Source: Planctomycetia bacterium (GTDB lineage Bacteria > Planctomycetota > UBA8108 > SXIK01). Taken from it: a stretch of DNA of 39,928 nucleotides. Where the stretch lies: positions 1 through 39,928 of the forward strand of contig SXIK01000012.1 in assembly GCA_005772855.1 (NCBI GenBank), read 5' to 3'. Under the pieces are notes generated by a model, which did not search any database, had not been told where the DNA came from, and was given only the letters and a program-made list of their open reading frames with translations. Position numbers and translations under genes: made by a program. Position 1 is the stretch's first letter; every line of letters starts with the position of its first letter. Below are positions 20,001 through 27,311 of this stretch, in pieces.

Positions 20001-20888
20001 GCCGAATATGACGTCCCGCCAGCCGCCTGGTACTTCGAGGCCAACCGTTCCAGCGAGATGCCCTTCTGCGTGCTCCTCGAGGCCGCCTTGCAGCCTTGCG
20101 GGTGGTTCTCGGCATACGTGGGCTCGGCGCTCACAAGCCCCACGGACGTCTCCTACCGCAACCTCGGCGGCAGCGCAATCAAGCTCGCCGAAGTAACTCG
20201 GACGACCGGAACCTTGACGACGCGGGTCCAGCTGACGAAGGTCTCTCAGTCCGGCGGCATGATCATCCAGCACTTCGACTTCGAAATGCGCAGTGAGGCG
20301 GGACCGGTTTACAGGGGGAACACCTACTTTGGCTTCTTCTCGAAGACTGCGCTTGCGCAGCAGGTGGGAATCCGCGACACGCCGCGTCACACGCCCGATG
20401 AGGCCGAGCTGCGGCGCGCCGAGGCGTTTGCCTACCCCGAGGCGCCGCCGTTCCCGGACGCACGGCTCTGCATGAGCACTCAAGTGGACGCATGGATTCC
20501 ACAAGGCGGGCCGCACCGCCTCGGATTCATCCGCGGGTCAAAGCCTGTCGATGCCTCGGAGTGGTTCTTCAAGGCCCACTTCCTTCAGGACCCGGTGTGG
20601 CCCGGATCACTCGGGCTGGAGTCGTTCCTCCAGCTTCTCAAGGCCGCCGCTGCGCGCCGCTGGGGCTCTTCCGCGCGGGATTCATTCCTCACGCCCTCCG
20701 TGGGTGAGAAGCACGAGTGGATCTACCGTGGTCAGGTGCTTCCCACGAACAAGCGGGTCGAGGTCGAAGCGGTCCTCACCAAGATCGACGACTCGGAAAG
20801 GCTCCTGGGGGCCGACGGCTTCCTCTCGAGAGATGGCCTTCCCATCTACCAGCTAAAAGGCTTTACGCTTAGAATGTTGCGCTTGTGA
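14073..20888 (+). CDS. pfaC: PfaC-type PUFA synthase, KS-CLF-AT-DH-DH
   Basis: Second synthase subunit, 2271 residues. It contains a ketosynthase (about 1-460; Cys205 in DAACASS, His339 in ECHGTGT, His382 in VGHLLTAAG) and a chain-length-factor-like domain (about 485-915). In the latter the nucleophile position reads FTLSSEETSGL, placing Glu642 where a KS has Cys. A PfaB-like acyltransferase follows (about 1020-1400; FPGSGSQ, GYSLGES with Ser1116), then a Pro/Ala linker and two FabA-like double-hot-dog dehydratases (about 1500-2271). Their catalytic histidines are His1781 (CHFVDDPVMPG) and His2169 (AHFLQDPVWPG). This is the myxobacterial Pfa3 layout without its C-terminal acylglycerophosphate acyltransferase; the protein stops soon after the last dehydratase. 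The acyltransferase is fused here, so no separate pfaB is needed. The start ATG overlaps the pfaA stop and the TGA overlaps oleA. Confidence 0.93.
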   Translation: MSSGPLEIAIVGMGTAFPGDDGLEGFWRTIEGAVDTAREVPRDRWAIPREVVHDPEGPKPDHVYSLRGCFVERSLLDSDEQEALNRLRAGELPSRSPDAGREQQLSSALLGNLDPVFHLALRAGLRAWHDGRLDRLSSATRGRSAVILGNIVLPTEKASELALELLGRARRPVHPLNRYPAGLPAAVLANALGLHGPAFTLDAACASSLYSLAIAARELERGRIDLALAGGISRPDCLYTQMGFSQLRALSPTGRCSPFDSKADGLVVGEGAGILVLKRLGDALRDGDRIVAVIRAVGLSNDIAGSLMSPASEGQLRAMHAAHRRAGWRPEDLDLIECHGTGTPVGDAVELSSLETLWRETGARVDPLRRCVVGSVKSNVGHLLTAAGAAGVIKVILALRNKQLPPTANSRQPLNALEASKAFRILSLPLPWSRRDAATPRRAAVSAFGFGGINAHLLLEEWDESLPTARLKGRSAEPPGAAFAEPWVAIVGMDTHFGAATSLEAFRQRVLRSTEDDLEPTPEGPPLGSIEIDWTRFRIPPRELAETLPQQLLMLKVAAGALDDAGLKNPDRMGIGVFIGIALDLNTTNFHARWCASPSERDLVHPPLTANRTMGALGGIVASRIARWLQAGGPSFTLSSEETSGLRALETAVRALQAGDVSIAIAGAVDIASDERATRGANALRPFSPSGRARPFAASADGAVPGEGAAAVVLKRLEDAVRDGDRLYAVIRGIGSSVGSGHIGAPPEVETYISALERAHEDAKFDPALVDWIEAHGSGDPGEDAVEAEALEHFFGRLETDTPCAMGSAKGTIGHTGAAAGLASIVKAALCLREELLPPLPGPRPLRVELERSGRLYAPRKLRYWLRDRARGPRRVGVSAMGIDGSCIHVCLEGVEPTAPLASEACEPTSPARSVSPAVFALGAPEIASLREELDELRAFAARRQERPVESLASEWLATRRGVIAQNPFCAALVAQDTASLAAGVEAATRRLLSGKDPAPQVVGAHGTKPATFHWTPEPLGRSGRVAFVFPGSGSQLTGMGRDLAATWPDVLRTLDRKNLRLASQMAHGRLWEPRISSQACPDHCSLILAQVSLGAAISDLVRFFGVEPQAAIGYSLGESTSLFALEAWRERDEMLRRIEASTLFTDDLAGPCEAARRAWHLGPRDRVDWLVGVVDRPAVQVRASLLNFPRAYLLIVNSPHECVIGGDRSAVDRLVKALGAGFLPLEGVTTVHCEVAREVADAYRSLHLFDTTPPEGVTFYSAAWGHSYVPTREAAADSILAQAVQPFDFTKGIESAHNDGVRIFLEVGPGSSTTRMVGKILAGRPHVALATCPGTVDEVTAFLRFLASCLAEGLPVNLERLYPPASPPSASSATARTPGATMTVRCGTLLDAPTAPAPAAPAPATPPRVLAPSLQRIQRAGVPSTRGASLAERCIAAQSASMAAEDVFQRTRALGLRTIEQVAALRARVQSAPAASRQREALLPTLGTNLKRQPFLDRAQCLEFAAGAVANVLGPRFAPIDAHPTRVRLPSGPLMLVDRILSIEGEPLSMTPGRVVTEHDVTPDRWYLDCGRIPVSVAVEAGQADLFLSGYLGIDLETRGLAVYRLLDAVVTFHRGLPSPGEKIHYDIRIERFFRQGPTWLFRFRFDASIQQQPFLTMENGCAGFFTQAELGAGKGIVHTALDRRPGTGKRPNDWRPLVPMAVESFDDFQVSALRGGDLSAGFGPSFSRLGLRKPVTLPSGKLTLVDRVESLNPTGGRYGLGLIRAEMDIHPDDWFLTCHFVDDPVMPGTLMYECCLHTLRIFLLRMGWVGETGTVAYEPVPNQSSQLKCRGQVVASTRKVTYEVTIRELGYRPEPYALADALMYADGKPIVEILGMSVCLKGLTRAGIEAMWQEAAGAAAQRPEGPRRPALFDEKSILAFAVGKPSEAFGTPYQIFDSKRVIARLPGPPYQFLDRIVEVRNARPFVMQAGGPIEAEYDVPPAAWYFEANRSSEMPFCVLLEAALQPCGWFSAYVGSALTSPTDVSYRNLGGSAIKLAEVTRTTGTLTTRVQLTKVSQSGGMIIQHFDFEMRSEAGPVYRGNTYFGFFSKTALAQQVGIRDTPRHTPDEAELRRAEAFAYPEAPPFPDARLCMSTQVDAWIPQGGPHRLGFIRGSKPVDASEWFFKAHFLQDPVWPGSLGLESFLQLLKAAAARRWGSSARDSFLTPSVGEKHEWIYRGQVLPTNKRVEVEAVLTKIDDSERLLGADGFLSRDGLPIYQLKGFTLRMLRL

Positions 20889-21940
20889 TGCGCTATACGA
20901 AAGTGTTTCTCGAGTCGATTGGCTATGAGCTTCCACCCTACGTTGTGACGACGAGGGAGCTGGAGGATCAGATACTGCCCGTGTACGAGGCGCTCAAGAT
21001 TTCACCGGGCCAGGTGGAGGCCATGACGGGGATCACGGAGCGGCGCTGGTGGGAGGAAGGCTTTGAGGTCACGCGCGGAGCGGTCGCTGCGGCACGGAAG
21101 GCCATCGAGGGCTCCACCGTCCAGCCTCACGAGATCGAGGCCGTGGTCTACGGTGGTGTTTGCCGCGAGCAGCTCGAGCCCGCAACTGCCTGTCGGGTCG
21201 CGGCCGAGATCGGCACGAGCCCCGACGCGGCAGTTTACGACGTTTCGAACGCCTGCCTCGGCCTGCTGAACGGCATCCTCGACATCGCCAACCGGATCGA
21301 GCTGGGCCAGATTCGTGCAGGTCTGGTTGCCACGTGCGAGTCGGCCCGGGAAATCACGCAGATCACCATGGCTCGTATGCTCGAGCTGCCGAGCTTCGAG
21401 GTCTTCACCTCCTCTCTCGCCACTCTCACCGGCGGCTCCGGAGCCGCCGCCGTTCTCCTCACCGACGGTTCATTTTCAAGCTCTGGCCAGCGGAGGCTGC
21501 GAGGCGGCGTCCTCCGTACTGCGCCAGAAAGGCACAACCTCTGCCGCTGGGGCTTCGTCCCGAGGGGCCAGGAGGTTGGCTCGGGTTTCAATCAGCTCAT
21601 GACCACGGACTCAATCAACGTACTCAAGTATGGCGTGGAGCTGGGGCAGAAAACCTGGGAAGCTTTCCTGCGCGGACTGGAGTGGACTCGAGAGCAGGTC
21701 GACAAGGTGATTTGCCACCAGGTCGGTTCGAGCCATCGGAATTCGATCCTGGAGGGTCTCGGGATCCCTGGCGACCGCGACTACACGACTTTTCAGTACC
21801 TGGGCAACATGGGCACCGTGTCACTTCCGCTGACCGCCGCGCTCGCCGAACAGAGACGCTTCCTCCGCCGTGGGGACCGCGTCGGATTCCTCGGGATCGG
21901 GAGCGGTCTCAACTGCCTGATGCTGGGGCTTGAATGGTAA
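20885..21940 (+). CDS. oleA: OleA, acyl-CoA/ACP head-to-head condensing thiolase
   Basis: Catalyses non-decarboxylative Claisen condensation of two fatty acyl thioesters to a beta-keto acid, the first step of long-chain olefin synthesis. It has the KASIII-like fold. Numbering from ATG 20888, Cys123 (SNACLG), His277 (CHQVGSSH) and Asn307 (YLGNMGT) form the thiolase triad. Glu97 (LEPATA) lies 26 residues before the Cys, exactly the Glu117-Cys143 spacing of Xanthomonas OleA. That glutamate marks OleA rather than FabH. His and Asn are 30 apart, also as in OleA. The start is GTG 20885 or ATG 20888, both overlapping the pfaC stop. In this operon the partner synthase probably supplies polyenoyl chains, and OleA may act as the release enzyme; that is inference. 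Confidence 0.92.
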   Translation: MMRYTKVFLESIGYELPPYVVTTRELEDQILPVYEALKISPGQVEAMTGITERRWWEEGFEVTRGAVAAARKAIEGSTVQPHEIEAVVYGGVCREQLEPATACRVAAEIGTSPDAAVYDVSNACLGLLNGILDIANRIELGQIRAGLVATCESAREITQITMARMLELPSFEVFTSSLATLTGGSGAAAVLLTDGSFSSSGQRRLRGGVLRTAPERHNLCRWGFVPRGQEVGSGFNQLMTTDSINVLKYGVELGQKTWEAFLRGLEWTREQVDKVICHQVGSSHRNSILEGLGIPGDRDYTTFQYLGNMGTVSLPLTAALAEQRRFLRRGDRVGFLGIGSGLNCLMLGLEW

Positions 21941-22848
21941 CGAGGACGATCACGCCGCGGCTCTATCCATTCCAGGGCTCGCGCCTCAACGTTGATGGGG
22001 CCTCGCTCCATTACCTCGATGAGGGCCGGGGCGATCCGGTGGTGATGCTCCACGGCAATCCATCGTGGTCTTTTTACTACCGCAACCTGGTGCAAGCGCT
22101 TCGTGGGCGATTTCGAGTGATCGCGCCGGACCACGTCGGCTGCGGCCTCTCGGACAAGCCGACCGATGACCGTTATCCCTACACGCTCCAGCGGCGAGTG
22201 GATGACATCGACCAGTTGCTCGAGCACCTTGGCGTACGTTCCCGCATCACGCTCGTCCTTCACGACTGGGGTGGGATGATCGGGCTCGCCTACATGGCCC
22301 GGCAGCCCGAACGGGTGGGCCGGGTAATTCTGTTCAACACGGCCGGCTTCCGCCTTCCAGGAAAAAAGAGGTTTCCTTGGGAGTTGCGCCTCGCACGGTC
22401 GCCAGTCCTCGGAGCCTTTCTCGTCCGCGGCCTGAACCTCTTTGCGCGCGGGGCGGCCAGGGCCGGCGTCACTCGCCGAAAGATGGAGCCCGAGGTGCGC
22501 GCAGGGTATCTGGCGCCTTACGCCTCGTTTGCGGAACGAATCGCGGTTCATCGCTTCGTGCAGGACATCCCGCTCTGCCCCCGCGACCCCTCGTTCAGCA
22601 TCGTCGAGGCCGTCGAGGACAACCTCGCGAGGCTCCGCAACTTGCCGGTGCTGATTGCCTGGGGTGCTCGAGACTTTATTTTTGACGACGCTTTCCTGGC
22701 CGAATGGCGTCATCGCCTGCCCGGAGCAGAGGTCCACCGAATTGCTGATGCCGGCCATTACGTGCTCGAGGATGCCTTCGAGGACGTGCTTCCGCTCGTG
22801 CGCGACTTCCTCGATCGTCATCCCATCGCCGGCGAGGCCGCGTTCTGA
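21934..22848 (+). CDS. oleB: OleB, beta-lactone decarboxylase (alpha/beta hydrolase)
   Basis: Final step of the Ole pathway: decarboxylates the cis-beta-lactone to a cis-olefin. It is a haloalkane-dehalogenase-like alpha/beta hydrolase of 304 residues. The oxyanion region reads HGNPSWSFYY, the nucleophile is Asp111 in LHDWGGMIG, the acid is probably Asp251 (DFIFDD) and the catalytic histidine is His275 (DAGHYVLED). A dehalogenase-like fold between oleA and oleC, with an aspartate nucleophile, is the OleB signature. The start ATG lies inside the last codons of oleA (7-base overlap), and the TGA shares one base with the oleC ATG. In some bacteria OleB is fused to OleC; here they are separate. 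Confidence 0.91.
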   Translation: MVTRTITPRLYPFQGSRLNVDGASLHYLDEGRGDPVVMLHGNPSWSFYYRNLVQALRGRFRVIAPDHVGCGLSDKPTDDRYPYTLQRRVDDIDQLLEHLGVRSRITLVLHDWGGMIGLAYMARQPERVGRVILFNTAGFRLPGKKRFPWELRLARSPVLGAFLVRGLNLFARGAARAGVTRRKMEPEVRAGYLAPYASFAERIAVHRFVQDIPLCPRDPSFSIVEAVEDNLARLRNLPVLIAWGARDFIFDDAFLAEWRHRLPGAEVHRIADAGHYVLEDAFEDVLPLVRDFLDRHPIAGEAAF

Positions 22849-24536
22849 TGGAGACTCACCCCGGAAGCACGACAGAAGCTGCTCCGCGAAGAGATCTCCG
22901 CAAGAATATCGCCTCGGCGCTCAGTCGCCTGGCCACCCTCCAGCCGCGCCAGAGCGCCGTCGTTATTCCCGGGCGTGGAGGCCGGGGGGTTCGTGCGAGC
23001 TGGAGCTACGCCGAGCTCGACACAAGAAGCGCGGCGCTGGCTTCAGGGCTCGAATCCGTTGGTGTCGGACGCGGCTCACGCTGTGTCGTCATGGTTCCAC
23101 CGGGCCTGGAGTTCTTCAGCCTCATCTTCGCTCTCCTGCGCTCCGGCATCGTGCCCGTCGTCGTGGACCCTGGCATGGGCTTCAGAAACCTGAGGCAGTG
23201 CCTGTGCGAGGCCAGGCCCGACGCCTTCATCGGCATCCCCAGGGCCAACGCTGCTCGAGCGGTGCTCGGTTGGGCCCGAGAGACCGTGCGCACGGTCGTC
23301 ACAACGGGCCCCTTTCGGCTGGGCCGTGGCTTCACGCTTCGCGACCTCGAATCCCGTGGTCTGTCGGCTCCCGCAAAAGAGCCCGTGGCGCTTGGAGATC
23401 AGGAGACCGCCGCGATTCTTTTCACGAGCGGATCGACGGGCCCGCCCAGGGGCGCGGTCTACACGCACTCGAACTTCGCAGCTCAGGTGGAGGCGCTGCG
23501 CACAACCTATTCGATCGAGCCCGGCGAAATCGACCTCTGCACTTTTCCCCTCTTTGCGCTCTTTGCTCCGGCGCTCGGCATGACCGCCGTCGTCCCCGAC
23601 ATGGACCCCACGCACCCCGCACGCGCCGATCCGGAGCGATTGCTCCGGACGGCCCGTGAGTTCGGCGCAACGAACTTCTTTGGGTCCCCGGCCCTGATTC
23701 GAAACGTGGGCCATTACGCCTCCCGGACTGGATTTCGTGTGCCCACCCTGCGCCGTGCGATCTCGGCTGGAGCGCCGGTTCCAGCGAAGGCGATCGAAAA
23801 ATTTCTTGCGGTCCTTCCTCCGGGAGCGCAGGTCTTCACTCCTTATGGCGCGACGGAAGCGCTGCCGGTGTCGTCGATCGGTAGCGATGAGATCCTGGGG
23901 GTGACCCGGCGCCTCACGGACGAGGGCAAGGGCATCTGCGTCGGCCGTGCGGCGGGCGAAGTCGAGATCGAAATCATCCGCGTGAGTGACGAACCCATCC
24001 CCACGTGGTCGCCTGCTCTGCGCGTCCGGGACGGGGAGATCGGCGAGATCGCAGTACGCGGGGACATCGTCACGACGGAGTACTTCGGCCGCCCCGAAGC
24101 GACACGTCTTGCGAAGATCAGCACTGGAACCGGGATCCTGCATCGCATGGGCGACCTTGGCTGGCGAGACGGCCAGGGACGAATTTGGTTTTGCGGACGC
24201 AAGTCTCATCGTGTTCACACCCCGGAGGGAGTTCTCTACACCATTGCTTGTGAGGCGGTTTTCAACACCCTTGCGGGAATCTCTCGCACGGCTCTTGTCG
24301 GCGTCCAACGCACCGGATCGGTTGAGCCTGCACTCGTTGTTGAGCTCGACAGTCACATTCGCAGCAACCAGAGGGCACGCCTGGCACGTGAGCTCTGCGA
24401 AATTGCCCAGCGGTATCCTCACACTCAAACGATCAAGAAGGTGCTCTTCCACCCTCGATTTCCTGTCGACATCCGCCACAATGCCAAGATTGCACGGGAA
24501 AAACTGGCCCGTTGGGCGGCAAAGAGGTTGCCGTGA
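22848..24536 (+). CDS. oleC: OleC, beta-lactone synthetase (AMP-forming ligase family)
   Basis: Converts the beta-hydroxy acid made by OleD to a beta-lactone using ATP. It is an ANL-superfamily protein of 562 residues with the P-loop-like motif ILFTSGSTGPPRGAVYTH (about 190-207), the adenine-site motif YGATEALPVSS, a DLGWRDGQGRIWFCGR hinge region and a C-terminal lid. Alone it would be called an acyl-CoA ligase, but its place between OleB and OleD and the ALPVSS form after YGATE identify it as OleC. The start ATG overlaps the oleB stop (TGATG), and the stop overlaps the GTG of oleD (GTGA). The product lactone passes to OleB. Confidence 0.91.
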   Translation: METHPGSTTEAAPRRDLRKNIASALSRLATLQPRQSAVVIPGRGGRGVRASWSYAELDTRSAALASGLESVGVGRGSRCVVMVPPGLEFFSLIFALLRSGIVPVVVDPGMGFRNLRQCLCEARPDAFIGIPRANAARAVLGWARETVRTVVTTGPFRLGRGFTLRDLESRGLSAPAKEPVALGDQETAAILFTSGSTGPPRGAVYTHSNFAAQVEALRTTYSIEPGEIDLCTFPLFALFAPALGMTAVVPDMDPTHPARADPERLLRTAREFGATNFFGSPALIRNVGHYASRTGFRVPTLRRAISAGAPVPAKAIEKFLAVLPPGAQVFTPYGATEALPVSSIGSDEILGVTRRLTDEGKGICVGRAAGEVEIEIIRVSDEPIPTWSPALRVRDGEIGEIAVRGDIVTTEYFGRPEATRLAKISTGTGILHRMGDLGWRDGQGRIWFCGRKSHRVHTPEGVLYTIACEAVFNTLAGISRTALVGVQRTGSVEPALVVELDSHIRSNQRARLARELCEIAQRYPHTQTIKKVLFHPRFPVDIRHNAKIAREKLARWAAKRLP

Positions 24537-25564
24537 GAGTGCTTGTAACGGGTGGAGGAGGATTCATCGGAGGCGGTGTCGCCCGGAGGCTGCTCGAGCT
24601 GGGTCACACCGTCCGATCCCTGGCTCGGGGCGAGTACCCCGAGCTCGCAAACCTCGGCATCGACGTGCGACGAGGCGACATTGCCAATGAGAGCGCGGTC
24701 GAGTCCGCGACCAGAGGCTGCGATGCCGTCATTCACACTGCGGCCAAGGCTGGTGTTTGGGGATCACGGATCGAATACGAACGCGCCAACGTCGTGGGCA
24801 CTCGCAACGTGATTGGCGCCTGCCACAAGGGTGGCTGTGGACTCCTCGTCTTCACGAGCTCACCCAGCGTCGTCTTCGATGGCCGCCATCAGGAGAACGT
24901 GGACGAATCAGCGCCCTACCCGGGCCGTTTTCTTGCAAGCTACCCGCGCACGAAGGCGGAAGCCGAGCGGCTCGTGCTCGAGGCGAACAGCCCGAATCTT
25001 GCAACGGTGGCCCTTCGACCGCACCTCGTCTGGGGGCCCGGCGACCGCAACCTCGTGCCGAGAGTCCTTGAACGAGCCCACGCAGGCTCCTTGCGCTCGG
25101 TGCGTGAGCGCTCCGGACAGTCCCGACTCGTCGACTCGACATTCATCGACAACGCGGTCGAGGCGCACGAGCTCGCCCTTCAGAGCATCGCACGAAGCGG
25201 AACCGCGCGGGGCAAGGCTTACTTTATCTCCAATGGTGAACCGCTTCCCATGGAAGAGCTGCTCAACCGAATCCTGGAGGCTGCGGGCCTGCCGGCGATT
25301 CGGCGGACAGTCTCACCCCTCATGGCCTACACGGCCGGCGCTGTGCTCGAGTGCGTGAGCGCTCTTCTCCATCGCTGCAAGGAGCCCCCCATGACGCGTT
25401 TCGTGGCACGGCAACTCGCCACCGCCCACTGGTTCGACTTGAGCGCGGCGCGAAGGGACCTTGGCTACCGTCCCGGGGTCTCGCTCGCCGAGGGCTTTCA
25501 GCGCCTTGAAGCATGGTTGCGTTCCACAAGCCCCGGGCTGAAGGCCTTTCCGTGGTGCAACTGA
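24533..25564 (+). CDS. oleD: OleD, NADPH-dependent 2-alkyl-3-ketoacyl acid reductase
   Basis: Extended short-chain dehydrogenase that reduces the OleA beta-keto acid to the beta-hydroxy acid. The Rossmann motif VTGGGGFIGGGVARRL is at the very N-terminus. The catalytic triad is a Ser in FTSSPSVVF with Tyr137 and Lys141 (YPRTK). The C-terminal half follows the 3-beta-hydroxysteroid dehydrogenase/isomerase pattern (RPHLVWGPGD, then a membrane-leaning helix SPLMAYTAGAVLECV). GTG 24533, overlapping the oleC stop, is chosen because it places the Rossmann strand at residues 3-7; an ATG at 24512 lies inside oleC and would add seven residues. Length 343. It is followed after seven bases by the phosphopantetheinyl transferase gene. 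Confidence 0.9.
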   Translation: MRVLVTGGGGFIGGGVARRLLELGHTVRSLARGEYPELANLGIDVRRGDIANESAVESATRGCDAVIHTAAKAGVWGSRIEYERANVVGTRNVIGACHKGGCGLLVFTSSPSVVFDGRHQENVDESAPYPGRFLASYPRTKAEAERLVLEANSPNLATVALRPHLVWGPGDRNLVPRVLERAHAGSLRSVRERSGQSRLVDSTFIDNAVEAHELALQSIARSGTARGKAYFISNGEPLPMEELLNRILEAAGLPAIRRTVSPLMAYTAGAVLECVSALLHRCKEPPMTRFVARQLATAHWFDLSAARRDLGYRPGVSLAEGFQRLEAWLRSTSPGLKAFPWCN

Positions 25565-25571
25565 CTCGTTC

Positions 25572-26294
25572 ATGATGATCGCGCCCAACGACGTCTGGAT
25601 TTTCACGGCCGACCTCGACACCCGCGGAGCTCAACTCTCCGGAGATCTGGGCCTGCTTTCAGGCGAAGAAAAGGCGCGGTTTGAACGCTTCAAGGTGGAG
25701 ACCCCTGCGCGAAGGTTCGTCGCCGCTCGCGCGTTCCTGCGCGAGGTCCTTGCACGCATCATCACGACGGATTCCCGGTCGATCTCCTTCGTTTACGGGC
25801 CGGAAGGAAAACCCTCCCTTGCCGATCGAGAGGGTTTGTCGAGGATCGAGTTCAACCTCTCACACTCGGCCGAGTTCGCGGTCCTGGCTGTCACGCGAGG
25901 TCGCACTGTCGGGGTGGACGTCGAGTACGTGCGTGACTCGGTCGAGGTCGAGTCCCTGGCGAAACGCTTCTTCTCGGCGCGGGAACGAGAGAGCTTGCTC
26001 TCGTTGGAGAGGGGCGAACGCCAGCGCTCCTTCTTCGCGTGCTGGACCCGGAAGGAGGCGTACCTCAAGGCAAGGGGCGGCGGGCTCACGATTCCACTCG
26101 ACCGCTTCGATGTGAGCCTCGCACCCGGTGAGACTCCTTGTTTACTCGCCGACCGGGGAGATCCGGATGCACCCAGCTCCTGGCAACTTCATTCGCTGAC
26201 CCTGGATCCCCGGGCAGAGGCCGCCCTGGCGGTGGCCGCAACGACCGGCGAGAACCTCTCGATCCAGGTGAATCGATCCTTGAGGGGAGCCTGA
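25572..26294 (+). CDS. Sfp-type 4'-phosphopantetheinyl transferase
   Basis: Transfers phosphopantetheine from CoA to the carrier-domain serines; the obvious targets are the two carrier domains of the PfaA-type synthase (PfaE function). The 240-residue pseudo-dimeric Sfp type shows a KPSLADREG and FNLSHSAEFAVLAV region, then GVDVEYV (Asp116) and WTRKEAYLKARG (Lys161, Glu162), the magnesium and CoA-binding signature. Two ATGs (25572, 25575) are adjacent; no strong Shine-Dalgarno is seen, and the 7-base gap to oleD indicates the same transcript. As the last gene it makes the operon self-sufficient for activation. It faces the convergent DUF218 gene across about 110 bases. Confidence 0.92.
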   Translation: MMIAPNDVWIFTADLDTRGAQLSGDLGLLSGEEKARFERFKVETPARRFVAARAFLREVLARIITTDSRSISFVYGPEGKPSLADREGLSRIEFNLSHSAEFAVLAVTRGRTVGVDVEYVRDSVEVESLAKRFFSARERESLLSLERGERQRSFFACWTRKEAYLKARGGGLTIPLDRFDVSLAPGETPCLLADRGDPDAPSSWQLHSLTLDPRAEAALAVAATTGENLSIQVNRSLRGA

Positions 26295-26387
26295 GATGCG
26301 ATCCCGATAGGCTGCGCTGCACTTGCATGGCCTCGGGAGGGATCCGCCATCGAGGCATACTCAGCCCGCGGTGGCCCAGGCATCTCA
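26292..26387 (+). terminator. Nested inverted repeats between convergent genes
   Basis: TGAGATGC (26292-26299, including the transferase stop codon) pairs with GCATCTCA (26380-26387). Inside, GCCTCG (26330-26335) pairs with CGAGGC (26351-26356). There is no T-tract, so it is at best a factor-assisted or bidirectional stop; the long outer loop could be chance. Confidence 0.25.
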
Positions 26388-26402
26388 ACCGGCCCCCCGG
26401 TG

Positions 26403-27191
26403 TCAAGGCCCCGGCCAGAGATCCGGGGAGTCGCCCTTGACGAAGTGATGGAGGAGCCCCGCAAGCTCGTGCGCGGCCGCACGCCAGGCATGGGCTCTTG
26501 TGGCATGGGGTGCCGAGAGCCAGTCGAGCGCAGAGAAGCGGCCGCTCGTGAGGTAATTGACGGGGTATGGCAGGATTCTCCAGCCAGCGCCACGAAATAA
26601 ACCCATCGCCCTCGGCATGTGAAGGGCAGAGGTCAAGAGCGCCCACTTCTCGTCCGCCTGCGGCCGTACCAGCTCAAAGGTGTTGCGAGCGTTGTCCCGG
26701 GTGTTGAAGGAGTTGGACTCGTACGTGATGCGGGCTGGCGCGACACCCTGCTCCTCAAAGACCCTGGCCGCCAGACGGACCTCCCGTGGGTTGCCCGTGA
26801 AAACGATTCTGGACTTGGGGTAGCGCCTCGCCACCGCGATCGACTCGAACAGGCGCGAAGCGGCGTAGTTGTGGACCGTTTCACCGCGCTCCTCGCTGTC
26901 GGCCAGGACGAAGCTTCCCCCGAGGAGCACGAGGCCCGTCAGGTCCTCCGGAAGACCTCCGGGAAACGCGGCTTGGTGCGGAAATCGTTGCTCGAGGCAA
27001 GTGAGGAGCCATCGCCCGGTCGGCGTCCACTGCGTGACGACCAGGGGCAGGAGGCAGAGCACCACCGTGCGAGAGCGAAGCGAAGACTTCCTCCTGGCGG
27101 CGCGAGCCGCCAGGCCAAGGAGCACAACGATCAGGATGCAGTCCAGGTTGATGAGTGCGTGCCAGCAGATCTTGAGGAGAGTGTTCACCAT
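26403..27191 (-). CDS. DUF218/ElyC-YdcF-like membrane protein
   Basis: Inner-membrane protein with two N-terminal hydrophobic segments (ALINLDCILIVVLLGLAA; TVVLCLLPLVV) followed by a DUF218 domain: GLVLLGGSFV, RLFESIAVARRYPKSRIVFT, a Glu/Asn stretch ITYESNSFNTRDNA, and ALLTSALHMPRAMGLFRGAG. Family members include E. coli ElyC and SanA, linked to envelope integrity and peptidoglycan or lipid-carrier metabolism; the biochemical activity is unsettled. ATG 27191 is chosen, with a G-rich stretch upstream. A GTG at 27206 would add five residues. It is convergent with the pfa-ole operon and probably unrelated to it. Confidence 0.78.
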   Translation of the reverse strand: MVNTLLKICWHALINLDCILIVVLLGLAARAARRKSSLRSRTVVLCLLPLVVTQWTPTGRWLLTCLEQRFPHQAAFPGGLPEDLTGLVLLGGSFVLADSEERGETVHNYAASRLFESIAVARRYPKSRIVFTGNPREVRLAARVFEEQGVAPARITYESNSFNTRDNARNTFELVRPQADEKWALLTSALHMPRAMGLFRGAGWRILPYPVNYLTSGRFSALDWLSAPHATRAHAWRAAAHELAGLLHHFVKGDSPDLWPGP

Positions 27192-27311
27192 GGAGCGGCA
27201 CCCCACCCGATTCCAGGACCGAAGTCAAGCAGCGCACCACGTCGGCCGCTTTTATACCGCACGCGGGCAGTGATGAGACCTTTTGCAGCCTGCGAAAGGA
27301 TGTGGCTGCTC

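Noticed and set aside
20885-21940. FabH (KASIII) identity for the oleA product
   Set aside because: The glutamate 26 residues before the catalytic cysteine and the following oleB, oleC and oleD genes fit OleA, not FabH.
23076-24479. Minus-strand frame of 467 codons over oleC
   Set aside because: Lacks any recognisable motif and lies wholly antisense to the complete OleC.
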